Assembly: GCA_905221605.1 (NCBI GenBank)
Contig: CAJNDS010001524.1
Coordinates: 233,501-297,500, forward strand
Origin: Symbiodinium natans
Taxonomy: Eukaryota > Sar > Dinophyceae > Suessiales > Symbiodiniaceae
DNA length: 64,000 nt
Direction: 5' to 3'
Shown: in pieces, positions 48,910 to 59,690 of the stretch
Layout of the letters: each line of letters begins with the position of its first letter
Numbering within the stretch: the stretch's first letter is position 1
Notes under the pieces: generated by a model
Seen by the model: only the letters and a program-made list of their open reading frames with translations
Database searches by the model: none
Told to the model about the DNA's origin: nothing
Translations under genes and position numbers: made by a program

Positions 48910-49170
48910 CTAGCTAGCAGGCCCATTTCCCAAACCAATCGAAGCAAGACTCATGGTGCCAAACATCCAGGAGCCAGAGTTGTTGATCGTTCCCTCATCA
49001 CCCCAAAGGCAGTATGGAACAGTGCACGCCCAGCGCTCGCGATCCGGGGGGTTGTCCAGTAGTGGACTCATCACTTCCCAATAAGATTCCAGCAGCTGGA
49101 AGTCACCCAGCGCATGGCCATAGCCAGCTGATAGCAGAGCTCTTGCCTTAGCTTCGCAAATATGCAACAT
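48910..49170 (-). CDS. DLLHxxHLG family gene, internal exon
   Basis: Contains CTVPYCLWGDEGTINNSGSW, matching the P-x-x-x-W-G-D-[DE] segment of the family. Borders approximate. Confidence 0.62.
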   Translation of the reverse strand: MLHICEAKARALLSAGYGHALGDFQLLESYWEVMSPLLDNPPDRERWACTVPYCLWGDEGTINNSGSWMFGTMSLASIGLGNGPAS

Positions 49171-49629
49171 ACCACACCCTAGGGATTCCGTTAAAGAGAC
49201 GTCCTACTCGAGGATCAGAAAAAGTGTTCTTGCTATAGCCTGGGAAGCAATGCTACTAGGCAGATGCAACGGCCAGCTTTCGATTTGCATTCGATCATCT
49301 TCTCCAGGGGTCTCCAGCAGGGTTGGTATATTGGTCCAGGACAGGGTAATTGGAAGCGCGCATCCCAGGGATTGAATGCGACCATGAAACTCCGATTCCC
49401 GAAGTGCTCGTGACGCATAGCCACCAACCACATTGCTCCCATAGATGTCGCCTAGCTAGGCACAGCTTCAGTTCTTCAAGAACACAATCAGTTACACATG
49501 CCTCGAAGAACGCAAAAGACAAAACCAAGTGTAAGTCGGGGATCCCAAATCACAGCCGGTAGTTATGTGCAGCTGGCCATTGCAAACAGCTTGCGCAATC
49601 CTTAGAAATCATGTAGGCACACCCCTCGG

Positions 49630-50012
49630 CTTTTGGGGTTTAGGGTTGAGGGTTTAATAAGAGGGTGTAGGGTTTAGGGTTTATCTTAGGGTCTAGGGTC
49701 TAGGGTTTAGGGTTTAGGGCTTTAGGGTTTAGGGTTAGGGTTTAGGGTTTAGGGTTTAGGGTTTAGGGTTTATAGGGTTTAGGGTTTAGGGTTTGGGGTT
49801 TGGGGTTTGGGGTTTGGGGTTTAGGGTTTAGGGTTTAGGGTTTAGGGTTTAGGGTTTAGGGTTACGGTTTAGGGTTTAGGGTTTAGGGTTTAGGGTTTAG
49901 GGTTTGGGGTTTAAGGCTTAGGGCTTATAGGGCTTAGAGGGCTTAGAGGGCTTAGAGGGCTTATAGGGCTTATAGGGCTTATAGGGCTTAGGGCCTAGGG
50001 TTTCGGGTTTCG
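49630..50012 (+). repeat. TTTAGGG array inside an intron
   Basis: About 380 bp: TTTAGGG, TTTGGGG, and at the end GGCTTATA / GGCTTAGA units. It separates exons of the minus-strand gene and is the largest array right of 42.6 kb. Confidence 0.94.
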
Positions 50013-50015
50013 GGT

Positions 50016-50890
50016 TTATAGTTTATCAGCCCAGGATCTGCTGATCCATCCTGCCACTGACTGCTGGCGACCATGATGAAGATGCAGGCTCGGCCCCTGC
50101 ACCAAAAACACTTTTTGGTTTAGGGTTTTAGGGTTTAGGGTCCAGCACATCTGAAAGCTTTCCTGCGTACATGAGAAGAGTTCAGCCTCACTTGCTGCTG
50201 CGTACTTTTTCACTCCATGCGCATCGACCCCATAGTAGCTGCACATATAGCAGGTTGTCCCGCTAGACACGATAGTTGCAGAGCTTCAAGCACAGGGCAA
50301 GCCACACATTGAAGCTAGATCTTGCAGCGTTGCAAGAAACCACACTGGCCTGATGCAATGCGAACGCGCAAAGAAGTAGATATAACCTGGAAAACTCACT
50401 GCCTTCAAATGGCCCCAAACATCAAAAGGTAAAGGTTCGATTTGCAACAGACACACAGGACCCGGCATGGATCGAGCTTTTGCGATCATGCTTTCTTTTT
50501 TAACTCGGTAATCAAGCCCTTGGCCTTCCCCTTGGTCACTTTCAGGCTCGAGATCTTGGTTGCACACATATACGGCCATCAATTTCAGTTTGCACAGGCC
50601 CAAAAAACAGCTTTCTTCCCAGCTGAAGCCAAGTAGCCACACTGAAAATCTTGGGGCAGATGATGTCCATTTGAGCTGCAGAGGTGCTTTCTTTGAGCCT
50701 TATAAGCAAGCAAAGCCTCCCCCCCCCCCCCCCCCCCAATTAAGCAGGCTATGAAAATATATAAATGGCCAAGTAACTCCTTGGCCAATCGCTGCAATTT
50801 CTTGAGGGCTTTGTCCAACTCCGAGCGGATGTCATCATCCTCAGGGACGTCCACCATGAGGGTGGAAATGTTGCCGATTTCCTTCTTCAC
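50016..50890 (-). CDS. DLLHxxHLG family gene, cluster of internal exons
   Basis: Several open segments on the minus strand. At 50785-50893 a coiled-coil exon EVKKEIGNISTLMVDVPEDD ... SELDKALKKLQRLAKE; at 50410-50520 KARSMPGPVCLLQIEPLPFD; at 50140-50270 a cysteine-bearing segment GTTCYMCSYYGVDAHGVKKY. Exact borders unresolved, and a 17-bp poly-C run lies at 50720. Confidence 0.5.
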
Positions 50891-51065
50891 TTCCGAACCT
50901 TAAGTGAAAGATCAGCCCAAAACAAGCCAAGCTAAAGTTCTTCTGGGTACTCTTGATTTGCAAACTCTGCAATTAAGAGCTAAACTCCATTTGTCATGGC
51001 GTTCCCCATCACTGTGAAACACCTCCTCATTCAGAGGCTTCTTGGCATTTGCAGCCTTTGACCCC

Positions 51066-51420
51066 TTGGCACAGGAGCCCTTCGATCTCTTCGAGACCAC
51101 CGACCTCGCACCTTTGGCTCCAGCACCTGCGTCAAGCATTGGTCATGAGTTGCAGCTCTGGGTCCAGGGTAGGTTTATGTAATGATATCGTCCGACCTCA
51201 ACAAACACTAGCTTTTGCCAAGTCGCTCAGATCCAGGCCCGCGGCTTCTGCAACACTTTGCTGGTAGCTGTCATAGGCTCGAAGGACATCTCCACTAAGC
51301 GGGGTTGGATCGGACTTTCTGGGTCGTTCAAGCATGGAGGGCTCCAAGGACCCCGAGAGAAGGGCAGCAGCATTGGCAGCCGAGGGTGCTGCGTGCATGT
51401 TCATCTCCTCTTCGTGCCTT
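51066..51420 (-). CDS. DLLHxxHLG family gene, two internal exons
   Basis: 51417-51210: acceptor GCACTTAAG|GCA, Ala-rich segment then LRAYDSYQQSVAEAAGLDLS. 51131-51066: basic segment GAKGARSVVSKRSKGSCAKG. Order agrees with the family (basic linker before the coiled coil). Confidence 0.5.
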
Positions 51421-51508
51421 AAGTGCACAAAACCCTTAATAGGCTCACGCAGACAGTGGCTTCAAACAGGGCATCCTATTTTTGGTAAGCAAAAGACTCA
51501 ATGGATAC

Positions 51509-51580
51509 CGAATCCGTTTTGCTTTCCTCCACCGTCACCCAATACTTCGTCTCCTCCGCCACATGCGGAGCATCGCGATC
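51509..51580 (-). CDS. DLLHxxHLG family gene, short exon
   Basis: Acceptor CCCAGCTTAG|GAT, donor GATTCG|GTATCC. 72 nt encoding DRDAPHVAEETKYWVTVEES, matching the D-x-D-A-P...Y-W-V segment of the family. Confidence 0.6.
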
Positions 51581-51799
51581 CTAAGCTGGGCAGGTATGTA
51601 GCAAACAAACAAATTTTTCGTAAGTGCAGCAATGCATGCATTATTCCTGAGCCAAGGCACTGGCACTCCTTGGCGGGTGCTAATGATATATTCTATTTTG
51701 CGCCTTGGCTGGAAAGGCCGGAAGGTTTGTATATGGGCTCATAAATGGAATCGGACAGCCCTCAATTCTCAAATTGTGCCCCAGAAACGCCGAAAACGA

Positions 51800-51949
51800 A
51801 TGCGGGGGTTTCGACATATCTTTAACCGCCACCAATTTCATCTGCCTCTGGCCCTGGAGCTTGTTGCGCTTGGAGATCTTGATAAGATGCTCGCACTGTT
51901 GGAGGTTCTCTCCAGAAGAAATCCATCGCTTCAAGAGCTCCCCGCGCTC
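51800..51949 (-). CDS. DLLHxxHLG family gene, internal exon
   Basis: Acceptor GGTTGCTACTAAG|GAG. Encodes ERGELLKRWISSGENLQQCE followed by ...RQMKLVAVKDM, a family hallmark (L-x-x-[WF]-x-x-x-G-E-N). 3' border approximate. Confidence 0.62.
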
Positions 51950-51969
51950 CTTAGTAGCAACCAAATAGA

Positions 51970-52250
51970 ATAACCCTAAAGCCTAAACCCTGTAGCCCCA
52001 AACCCCTAAACACTAAAACCCAAATCCTTTAACCCTTAATTAACCCCTGAACCCTGAACCCTCAACCCTAAACCCTGAGGGTTAATTAAGGGTTAAAGGT
52101 TTAGGGAATAGGGTACAGGGTTCAGGGTTGAGGGTTTCACCCTTAACCCTTGACCCTTAACCCTTAACCCTTAAACCCTAAACCTGACACCCTAAACCCT
52201 ACACCCTAAACCCTAAACTCCAAACCCTAAACCCTTAACCCTAAACGTAA
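51970..52250. repeat. Telomere-like hairpin in an intron
   Basis: CCCTAAA/CCCTTAA units with a central inverted pair TTAATTAACCCCTGAACCCT / AGGGTTAATTAAGGGTTAAA. It lies exactly between the NALANGTTK and ERGELLK exons. Confidence 0.85.
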
Positions 52251-52251
52251 G

Positions 52252-52330
52252 CCAGGGTTCTTTGGTGGTGCCATTCGCCAGGGCATTCATGGAGGGGAAT
52301 TTCGACAATGTCCCGTTTTCGGTAAGACGC
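52252..52330 (-). CDS. DLLHxxHLG family gene, short exon
   Basis: Minus frame GTLSKFPSMNALANGTTKE, which precedes the ERGELLKRW segment in the family. Borders approximate; the telomere-like hairpin follows within about 10 bp. Confidence 0.5.
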
Positions 52331-52379
52331 TTCTGAGAGGAGAGGCACTTTCAAGAAACATGACAACACTTATAGACAT

Positions 52380-52935
52380 GAACTTCCATGATGTGTGTTA
52401 ACACTGATCGAGACACCAAGCGCATGTACTCCTTCTTGTGGGTGGTGGAATTGATCACGGTTTCCGGGCCCTCATCGGTAGCAGCCGAGCTCGAGTGAGC
52501 CGCAGCTGAGGATACTGTAGAAATACCCTCAATCTTCTTGGCCTCTTTCAAAGCCTGAATTTTCCCAGCCACCTCATTCACACACAGCTTGGGGCTTGCT
52601 CGCACTGGGGTTGCAATGGGTCTCTCCACAGCATCCTTCCCTAGGGCTGCAGGGGTTTCAGCAGCATCCTTCAGCTTCTCAACCTCGGCTTGCCTCTCAT
52701 TCTCAACATGCGTGCTCAGGCTTTCGACCTCCTCTGCCTCTGCCTCCTCTTCTTGAGCAAGGTCGGCGGCAAGCTCGTCACTTAACTGATCTGGCTCCTT
52801 GTCTGCCAGTGCTGGGAGGGCCTCGAGGCCTTTGGCCTCCTTTTGGAGTTGCTGCTGTAGCTTAGCCGCAAGGCTCAGTAGCCGGGAATAGCCCTGATCC
52901 ATTCCCACTTGGGACACAGAAGCTCCCAACCTCAA
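52380..52935 (-). CDS. DLLHxxHLG family gene, acidic coiled-coil exon
   Basis: Frame with LLSLAAKLQQQLQKEAKGLE, an acidic run (AQEEEAEAEEVESLSTHVEN) and near the end STTHKKEYMRLVSR, the T-H-K-K-E-Y-M-R-L segment I associate with the family. Confidence 0.6.
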
Positions 52936-53176
52936 ATCCAGGCAGGCATGATCTAGAGTGTCAGAACAAAATGCAACAATCGAGCCCTTTCGTGAAAATG
53001 ATTTTCAGCTTTAGTAACGAATCGATGATTTCGGACACCGTCTGGCTTCCACAAAGGTCCTCGTCATCATCCTGCTCCTCTGCATTCTGCATATCAAGCT
53101 GCTCCTCTCCCATCGCCAAGGAGGCACACGACCTGGGATGAGAGAAGTGTGGACAAGGGTTGCAAGAATTATGGTT

Positions 53177-53431
53177 CTACAGGTGTTGTTTCTGGGAGGG
53201 CTTGCATTTTGCAAAACACCCTACACAAAGAAAGGATTCCTTAATTCTTGAGCCTGAACACCAACCCCGGGCAAGGTGATAACTCCCAGGGCTGTCCTCA
53301 TTCTCAAGACCACCCTCAAGACCGGAAGCGGGACAGTCCTCACAATGCTGCTTGGATCGCAGCCTGTGTTTGGGGGCCTGGACTTGCTCATCAATTTCAT
53401 CAATCATGTCCTGAATCTCCTGGTCATTCAA
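53177..53431 (-). CDS. DLLHxxHLG family gene, exon NDQEIQDMIDEID
   Basis: Frame begins (L)NDQEIQDMIDEIDEQVQAPK. It abuts the lysine-rich frame at 53432 with a frame change, implying a short unrecognised intron or an indel. The cysteine-bearing tail past about 53280 is uncertain. Confidence 0.5.
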   Translation of the reverse strand: MNDQEIQDMIDEIDEQVQAPKHRLRSKQHCEDCPASGLEGGLENEDSPGSYHLARGWCSGSRIKESFLCVGCFAKCKPSQKQHL

Positions 53432-53836
53432 CCTGCCATGGCGGCATCTTCTTCCAGATCAGCTGTTGCACCGGACCTACGGAGTGAACCTGGCTTGCTG
53501 GCACCAGCGCTGGTTGGCTCACCATCATCATCCTTCTGCTGCGTTGCCTTCTTGCTCTTCTTCCCTTTCTTGCCCTTCTTCCCTTTCTTGCCCTTCTTCC
53601 CGTTCTTGCCTTTCTTCTTCTCAGGCATGGTCTCGGCTGGCAGGTCTTGGGCGGTCTCCTCATCTTCTTGCTCCTCTTCATGATCCTCTTGCTGCTCCTC
53701 TTGCGGCTCCTCTTGCGGCTTCTCTCCCAGGTTCACACGGAAATCCTCTTCCAGCTCCTCATCCTCCGCTCCAGGGGCTTCCTTGGGTTCCTCCTCCTTG
53801 GCTCTTTGCTTTGCGAAGCCTGGGCCTTTTCAGGAA
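53432..53836 (-). CDS. DLLHxxHLG family gene, acidic plus GKKGKK segment
   Basis: Frame shifted from the upstream exon near 53800-53840: AKEEEPKEAPGAEDEELEED ... QEEPQEEQQEDHEEEQEDEE, then a (KGK)n lysine run (MPEKKKGKNGKKGKK) and GATADLEEDAAMAG. Low-complexity, disordered and nuclear-type composition. Confidence 0.5.
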
Positions 53837-54710
53837 GCTGCTCCTTGGCTTTGCGCTTGTTCTTCGTGCTCGGGGGGGAAGCAGACGAGCTCGACACAGC
53901 ACTTTTCCTGCGGGAAGGGGTTGGCTCCTCAACTTGCGTGTCCTGATTCGCAGGGTCTTGCTTGGAGGGCTCTGTTGGTGTTTCTGCTTTGCGCTTGGCC
54001 GATTTCTTCTTGGGCTCTGGGCATGCCTCAGCCTTCGCAGTCTTGGGTTCTGGGGTTTCCTCAGCCTTGCCTTTCTTGGACTTGGGGCCTTCTTCAGACT
54101 TCCCGTTCTTGGGCTCTGGGGCTTCCTCAGCCTTCCCTTTCTTGGGCTCTGGGGTTTCCTCAGCCTTCCCCTTCTTGGGCTTGCGTGTTTCCTCAGCCTT
54201 CCCCTTCTTGGGTTTTGGGGTTTCCTCAGCCTTTGCTTTCTCGGGTTTTGGGGTTTCCTCGGCCTTCCCACTCTTGGGCTCCGGGGCTTTCTTTGGTTCC
54301 TTCACCTCATCATCAGGGCCGGTTGTGCTCGAGGTTGTCTTCGGGGTTGGCCTGGGTCCAAGCGAGAGAGCCTTGGCCTTTGCAGGTGGACCTGGCACCT
54401 TGGCTTCGACTGGCAGCGGCTGTGAACCTGGCACTTCCGGCTGCTTGGGCATTTTTTGGCCCAACTCTCTCCTGAAGCGTATCATGACATCGACAGCTTC
54501 AGCATAATCTAAGTTCTCAGCTTCCATCATCTCACCTAGGGTGAAGTGGCAACCCGGAATAACATCCTCGGACAGATCAAACTGCGCTCGTTCAGCTTGC
54601 TTCTCCTTTCTCGCAACATTCCCTTTAGCTAGCACAGCATTGATCTTCGCATTCCTTGCTCGAGATGAGTCAGAAGATCCAGACTGAGGCTTGCTGAGGC
54701 CAGGCGCCAT
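53837..54710 (-). CDS. Probable first coding exon of the DLLHxxHLG family gene, KGKAEE repeats
   Basis: ATG at 54710-54708 (MAPGLSKPQSGSSDSSRARN) chosen because upstream in-frame sequence is simple repeat. Residues 1-90 hold a folded-looking part (CHFTLGEMMEAENLDYAEAV, DVMIRFRRELGQ); about residues 150-260 are twelve degenerate copies of KGKAEETPEPK. Highly charged; a nuclear role is possible but unproven. An inverted partial copy of the repeat lies at 54857-54985. Confidence 0.6.
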
Positions 54711-54856
54711 GTTACTGGCAGGCAAACCCTCCAACCCAGCATAAAATCTCGATCCGATACCCTTCCTGTAAATGCATGCACAGCCAAACCACAACTGAGC
54801 ACAAGTTGCATTGTGCAAAGGGAGAAAGAACAAAGAAATAAACAACAAAGGCTGAG

Positions 54857-54985
54857 GAAACACGCAAGCCCAAGAAAGGGAAGGATATGAGGAAGCCCCA
54901 GAGCCCAAGAAAGGGAAGGCTGAGGAAGCCCCAGAGGAGGAAGCCCCCAAGTCCAAGAAAGGGAAGGATGAGGAAGCCCCGAGAG
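54857..54985 (+). repeat. Inverted partial copy of the KGKAEE coding repeat
   Basis: Plus-strand sequence with CCCAAGAAAGGGAAGG repeated four times and GAGGAAGCCCC, i.e. the coding sense of the minus-strand exon repeat but in opposite orientation, about 150 bp upstream of its ATG. Confidence 0.75.
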
Positions 54986-54994
54986 AAAGAGAGA

Positions 54995-55064
<70 letters not shown>

Positions 55065-55085
55065 CCCGGAGAGAGAGAGAGAGAG
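54985..55085 (+). repeat. (GA)n microsatellite
   Basis: About 100 bp GA with AAAG interruptions, followed by (TA)n at 55149-55161. Confidence 0.95.
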
Positions 55086-55289
55086 AAGCCAGCGAGAAAG
55101 CAAGATCAAGAGACATAGCAAGAAACAGGAAGAGAAAGGATACACACATATATATATATATAGAGAGAGAGAGGTAAAAAAAGAGAGGAAGCAAAACAAG
55201 CACAGGCTTCACCAATACATGGACACAAGTGTCTTTGTTCAGACTGAAGTGCCGGGTCCAGGTTCCAGGTCCCAATTGGTGCTAGCGAA

Positions 55290-55700
55290 TTGAAAAGGCT
55301 CCCTAGAAGCCTTTGCAGCCCTCACAGTGCCTGAAATCCCGAAAAAAACGGGTTTCACGGGGATCACGTTTTTTACCCCTCAAAGAACGCCAGATAACTA
55401 GCAAAGAACGCTAAATCACGCTGAAAAGGCCTTGTCAACAAGACCAAAATCACAACCTGTGTGCGTCAAAAAAGACCAGCATTAAGTTATTCGAGGCATA
55501 TTTCAGGAAACAGGCCTGACCAAGGGCATGGCTACGTGAAAACACTCAAAGGTGTTCTGTGCAACTGGAAGCCTTTGAAACACCAGAATTAGAACTCTGC
55601 AAGGCTTCCCGTCCAAATGGGGCCAGTTCCTTAAGCCTCTCACCAAGGAAGCTCGGACCACCATGATCCTTGACCATGTGCCTGGGATCGACAAAGGAGG
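55290..55700. other. Mostly unassigned stretch
   Basis: A minus-strand island at about 55600-55680 reads MVKDHGGPSFLGERLKEL and could be an exon, but no family or neighbour supports it. Confidence 0.3.
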
Positions 55701-55719
55701 AGGGTTAGGGGTTTTGGGT

Positions 55720-55960
55720 TTGGGGCTCGTTAGGGTTTATGGTTTAGGGTTTAGGGTTTGGGGTTGAGGGTTTATTTAGGGTTTGGGTGTATGGTTTAGG
55801 GTTTGGGATTTAGGGTTTAGGGGTTAAGGTATAGGGTTAGCGTTTAGGGTTTAAGTTTAAGAGTTTACAGTTTAGTGTTTAGGGTTGTTTCAGCTTTAGG
55901 GTTTATAAGGTTTAGGGTATAGGGTTTGTCATTGTGTTTGGGATTTAGGGTTCCTATACA
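55720..55960 (+). repeat. Degenerate TTTAGGG tract
   Basis: Heavily diverged TTTAGGG-like units. Confidence 0.85.
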
Positions 55961-56240
55961 AAAAGGGTACCTTGTTATGTAAAATATGTAGATATAGGTA
56001 CATTATTGTGCAAAATATGTAAATATCATATGTATGTACAAAACAAAGAAAATGTTAACTCCATATTTCCCCGGTGAAATTCAAACACCGAATATTGCAG
56101 ATAGCAGGCTCACCAATCCTCAGCATCAAATCGGCCTTAGTTGCCATAAGCATGCTGGAGAACCAGCTGAGGAGACACTCCTGGACATTGCTGCAGTATC
56201 TACAACAACTCGATTTTCCTGCTTCCGCTTCTGGTCAGCA

Positions 56241-56561
56241 TCAGTCCATGTCGGGAGGTTCGGGCACATCTTCTGGGCCCAAAAAAAAGTTCTCACAGTG
56301 CTCACAAGGCATGTGCTTCGTTGTTGGCCTGGGTCTCTTCTTTGTGGGCCGTGCTTTCAATCGCATTGCCTGTTCCTTCTCCTCGTCAGAGTCAAGAACG
56401 AGGACAATATTCTCCATTTGCTTCTCTTTCTCTAGTGGCGCTGCATAGATGTTGGCAGTTGCCGTAGCTGTGCCATTGCCCTCATTCAACAGGGAGATCT
56501 GTGCAGCAAGTTCAGCTGCATTCTGGGATATGGATAGAGCCATGCTCTTGAAAATGGCCAA
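56241..56561 (-). CDS. Putative exon with a C-x2-C pair
   Basis: Minus frame with NAAELAAQISLLNEG, an acidic/basic stretch (LVLDSDEEKEQAMRLKARP) and TKHMPCEHCENFF before a TGA. Coding-like composition, no family recognised. Confidence 0.4.
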   Translation of the reverse strand: MAIFKSMALSISQNAAELAAQISLLNEGNGTATATANIYAAPLEKEKQMENIVLVLDSDEEKEQAMRLKARPTKKRPRPTTKHMPCEHCENFFLGPEDVPEPPDMD

Positions 56562-56791
56562 AGTGTATGGAACCTACTTCTGGGCCACAAGGGCAGCGTA
56601 TGTTCACAATTCAATTTCAGGGTTTAGGGTTTGGGGAAGCCAAGGTATGCCAACATATTGCTGGATCGATCGATGGGCTGGACTTGCACATGCTTTTGGA
56701 GGAGGATATCTATAGGACTGCGGAAATCACCAACGAGATTTGCCCAGGATATTCGGGATTTAACAGGTGAACAGGAGTGATTTTCGAGATT

Positions 56792-56960
56792 TGGGGGGGG
56801 TGGGGGGGGGGGGGCCGGCAGGGGGGGGGGGGGGGGGGGGGAGGGAGGGGTCAGAGAGCATGAAAGCCGGGATTCCGAGAAAGACCCAAAGCTAGGCTTG
56901 AGGTTTGGGGGCAAAGCACAAAAATGGTATAGTAGTGTGGGGGGGGGGGGGGGGGGGAGG
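56792..56960. repeat. Poly-G tracts
   Basis: Runs of 8-21 G at 56792-56841 and 56939-56958; probable assembly-difficult sites and G-quadruplex candidates. Confidence 0.9.
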
Positions 56961-57106
56961 TTTTAAGAGGGGTAAAGGAGAGCAGGGGACAGTTCTGATT
57001 CTGGTGCGCAAGGGGTTTGAATTCGAAGTATGAGGGCATACGCATGCGTGCCAATGCAATGTATTTGTGGTGTGCAAACTTCTGTGTCCCTGTAAGTGTC
57101 CCTGCC

Positions 57107-57412
57107 AGAGTGTGTGTGTGTGTGTGTGTGTGTGTCTGTGTGTGTGTGCTTAACTTGTGTGTGTGTGTGCACACTTAATTCTTGTGTGTGTGTGTGTGTG
57201 TGCGTCTGTGTGCAAGCACAGGTGTGTGTGTGTGTGTGTGGCTGCATGTGTGTGTGTGCGCGCGTGTGCATGTGCGTGTGCGTGTGCGTGTGCGTGTGCG
57301 TGTGCGTGTGCGTGTGCGTGTGCGTGTGCGTGTCTGTGTGTGTGTGTGTGTACGTGTGTGTGTGTGTGTGTGGGTGTGTGTGTGTGTGTGTGTGTCGGTG
57401 CACGCATGCACG
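57107..57412 (+). repeat. (TG)n microsatellite with (GTGTGC)n block
   Basis: TG dinucleotides with a GTGTGC sub-block (57262-57332) and the core GCGTCTGTGTGCAAGCACAG at 57202-57221. The same core occurs inverted in the (CA)n array at 59327. Confidence 0.96.
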
Positions 57413-57419
57413 TGCTTGA

Positions 57420-57570
57420 GTGGTTTAGGCTTGAGGGTTTGGGGTTTCAAGGCTTTAGGGTTTAGGGGTTAGGTTAGGGGTTAAGGTTTAGGGTTTGGGT
57501 TTAGGGTTTAGGGGTTAGGTTGGGGGTTAAGGTTTAGGGTTTGGGTTTAGGGTCTAGCGTTTCAGCTTTA
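57420..57570 (+). repeat. TTTAGGG tract with a duplicated ~62-bp unit
   Basis: GGTTTAGGGTTTGGGTTTAG and TTAGGGGTTAGGTT segments occur twice in tandem. Confidence 0.85.
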
Positions 57571-58153
57571 GGGTTTATAATGTCTGTGTGTTGCACACAT
57601 TCACAACCGCATGAGCCTCTGTGTTTTGAATGGAACCCCGGACAGCTTAAAAAAGAAAGAAGAACTGAATTCTTGCAGGCTGGGCACCCAGTGTCCAGTG
57701 CAGCGCATGTCTCTGCAGCCAGATAAATATCGAATCGCTGACCCTATGTTGGCCTCAGCTCAGTGCAAACAAAGACCTGAATGTTTTCATGCTGCACAGA
57801 CTGCTTGCAGAAGCTTCAAACAAGCAGCATCAACACAAAGGTCATCCTGAATGGCCGGCAGGCTGTCGCAGAACAGCTCAAAGTCAGATCTGCCCATATT
57901 AACATCACATGGTGCTTTTGGACCCGGAAGCTCGACCTAGGATGTTGCAAAACAAGACATAACGGACAGTGCTTCCTAGCTAGTATACTCGAATCACGTT
58001 CTGTCGAGCGACATCCTGGCGTGCGCGAAAAACATCCACGATGCAGTGTCCAAACTGGGCTGTATACTTCCTGAGGATGTTTCACCGAAAACCAAACAGG
58101 TGCAACAGTGACACAAATCAATCTCAGCTCAGAAGTTGCTGCAGCAAAGGCAC

Positions 58154-58374
58154 TGGCTGTTCTTGAGCAACTGGCTGCATCCCGTGAAGGTGTCCTTCCC
58201 GTTCTTGGTCTTGCGCTTCACAAGTCTGGTGCCCAACTTGGCCGCATCCACAGACGACAAGTAACCACCACGGGCCATGATCATCTTCATGAAGCCCTCG
58301 TCGTTGCTCCATCCCATGTGCCGTTTAGGGCTCGGAGCACCAAAGCAGCCCATGTACCAGCTACCTCGCCAAAC
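58154..58374 (-). CDS. Second dinoflagellate family gene, 3' exon
   Basis: Acceptor AACTGAG|GTT, donor AGCCA|GTGCCT. Encodes VWRGSWYMGCFGAPSPKRHM, then ARGGYLSSVDAAKLGTRLVK and KTKNGKDTFTG. The pattern V-W-R-x-S-W-x-M...G...P-K-R ... R-K-T-K-N-G-K is one I know from a very abundant uncharacterised Symbiodinium family. Function unknown. Confidence 0.68.
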
Positions 58375-58462
58375 CTCAGTTGTTTGGTTTGTCTGTCATG
58401 TTATAAGGGGTGGGCCTGCCTAGCTGCCTAGCTGGAACCTGAGCATTGCTGACAAGGAGCCT

Positions 58463-58668
58463 GGACACGATCCACAAACCACTTCCATCGAGGGTGGAGT
58501 GGCATACATGAAGAGCCAGGTTGTTCAAGCAAAAACCGAACGCCCCGCTGAGCAGCCAAGAGCAGGAGCATCATTGCTCTTGACATTAACATGTTTCCGT
58601 CTGCAACAAAAGGGTACCCTTTGTTGCCTAGTGGGTGGCTGACGGATCGGCCCGAGACGGAGCGACTC
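58463..58668 (-). CDS. Second dinoflagellate family gene, middle exon
   Basis: Acceptor AGTGCTGCAG|G. Encodes SVSGRSVSHPLGNKGYPFVA, MSRAMMLLLLAAQRGVRFLL and EQPGSSCMPLHPRWKW: the PLG, LLxLxxxxGVxxxLEQPxxSxxxxHPRW signature of the same family. Confidence 0.72.
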
Positions 58669-58760
58669 CTGCAGCACTGCAGCACCACCATTACGAGTAT
58701 TGTTTAAGGCCATGTAAACCTCAAACCGTACAGGAAGAATAGATCCACAACAAGTGGCAC

Positions 58761-58916
58761 AATGGAGAAGCTGTCGCAAGAAAGTGCCACTATCAGCACA
58801 CTGGATGGCCGCAAGCGAAGAATCGCATTGACTGCCAAGATGAAGCCAACATCTTGGGTGAGGTCCATGACCATCGGGTTGTCGAGCATATCGATGGATG
58901 ATCCACGTAGGCCATC
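58761..58916 (-). CDS. Second dinoflagellate family gene, 5' exon
   Basis: Acceptor TTTCGACCAG|GAT, possible donor TCCATT|GTGCCA. Encodes IDMLDNPMVMDLTQDVGFIL, AVNAILRLRPSSVLIVALSC. In the family a GF-x-L-A-x-x-x-x-L-R-x-x-x-G-G stretch precedes the PLG exon. The junction to the middle exon is not in phase as written, so the 3' border is approximate. Confidence 0.6.
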
Positions 58917-59326
58917 CTGGTCGAAACCATGCAATGCACAGCAATAGTCGAGCATGCTTATAAGTAACACTGATAATGTCTAACCTGTGCAAAGGCAAGA
59001 CTGTCCTGCCGCAATTTGGCACTGACCTCAGCAGACCCTGCAAATATTTCAGCAAAATCCAGGTCCTGCGCCAGCAGGCCAAAGTGTGGTTGCTACAAGA
59101 AGTCTAGGTCAACATGGGAATTGTAGCAATGATGTGACACATCGGTCCTGGCCATGATTCAACCGCGGGTTGAATAGCACCAGGACGCATAAGAGGATCA
59201 AGGGCACAGGGGCCCTCCATTGCAGAAGCTCCGCCACAACCATGACTTTAAGTCTGTTGCCAGAGGGCGTGCTCAGAAAAAAAGACTGTTGACAAGTTCA
59301 GCCCAAAATGAGGACAGAGCCATGCC

Positions 59327-59690
<364 letters not shown>

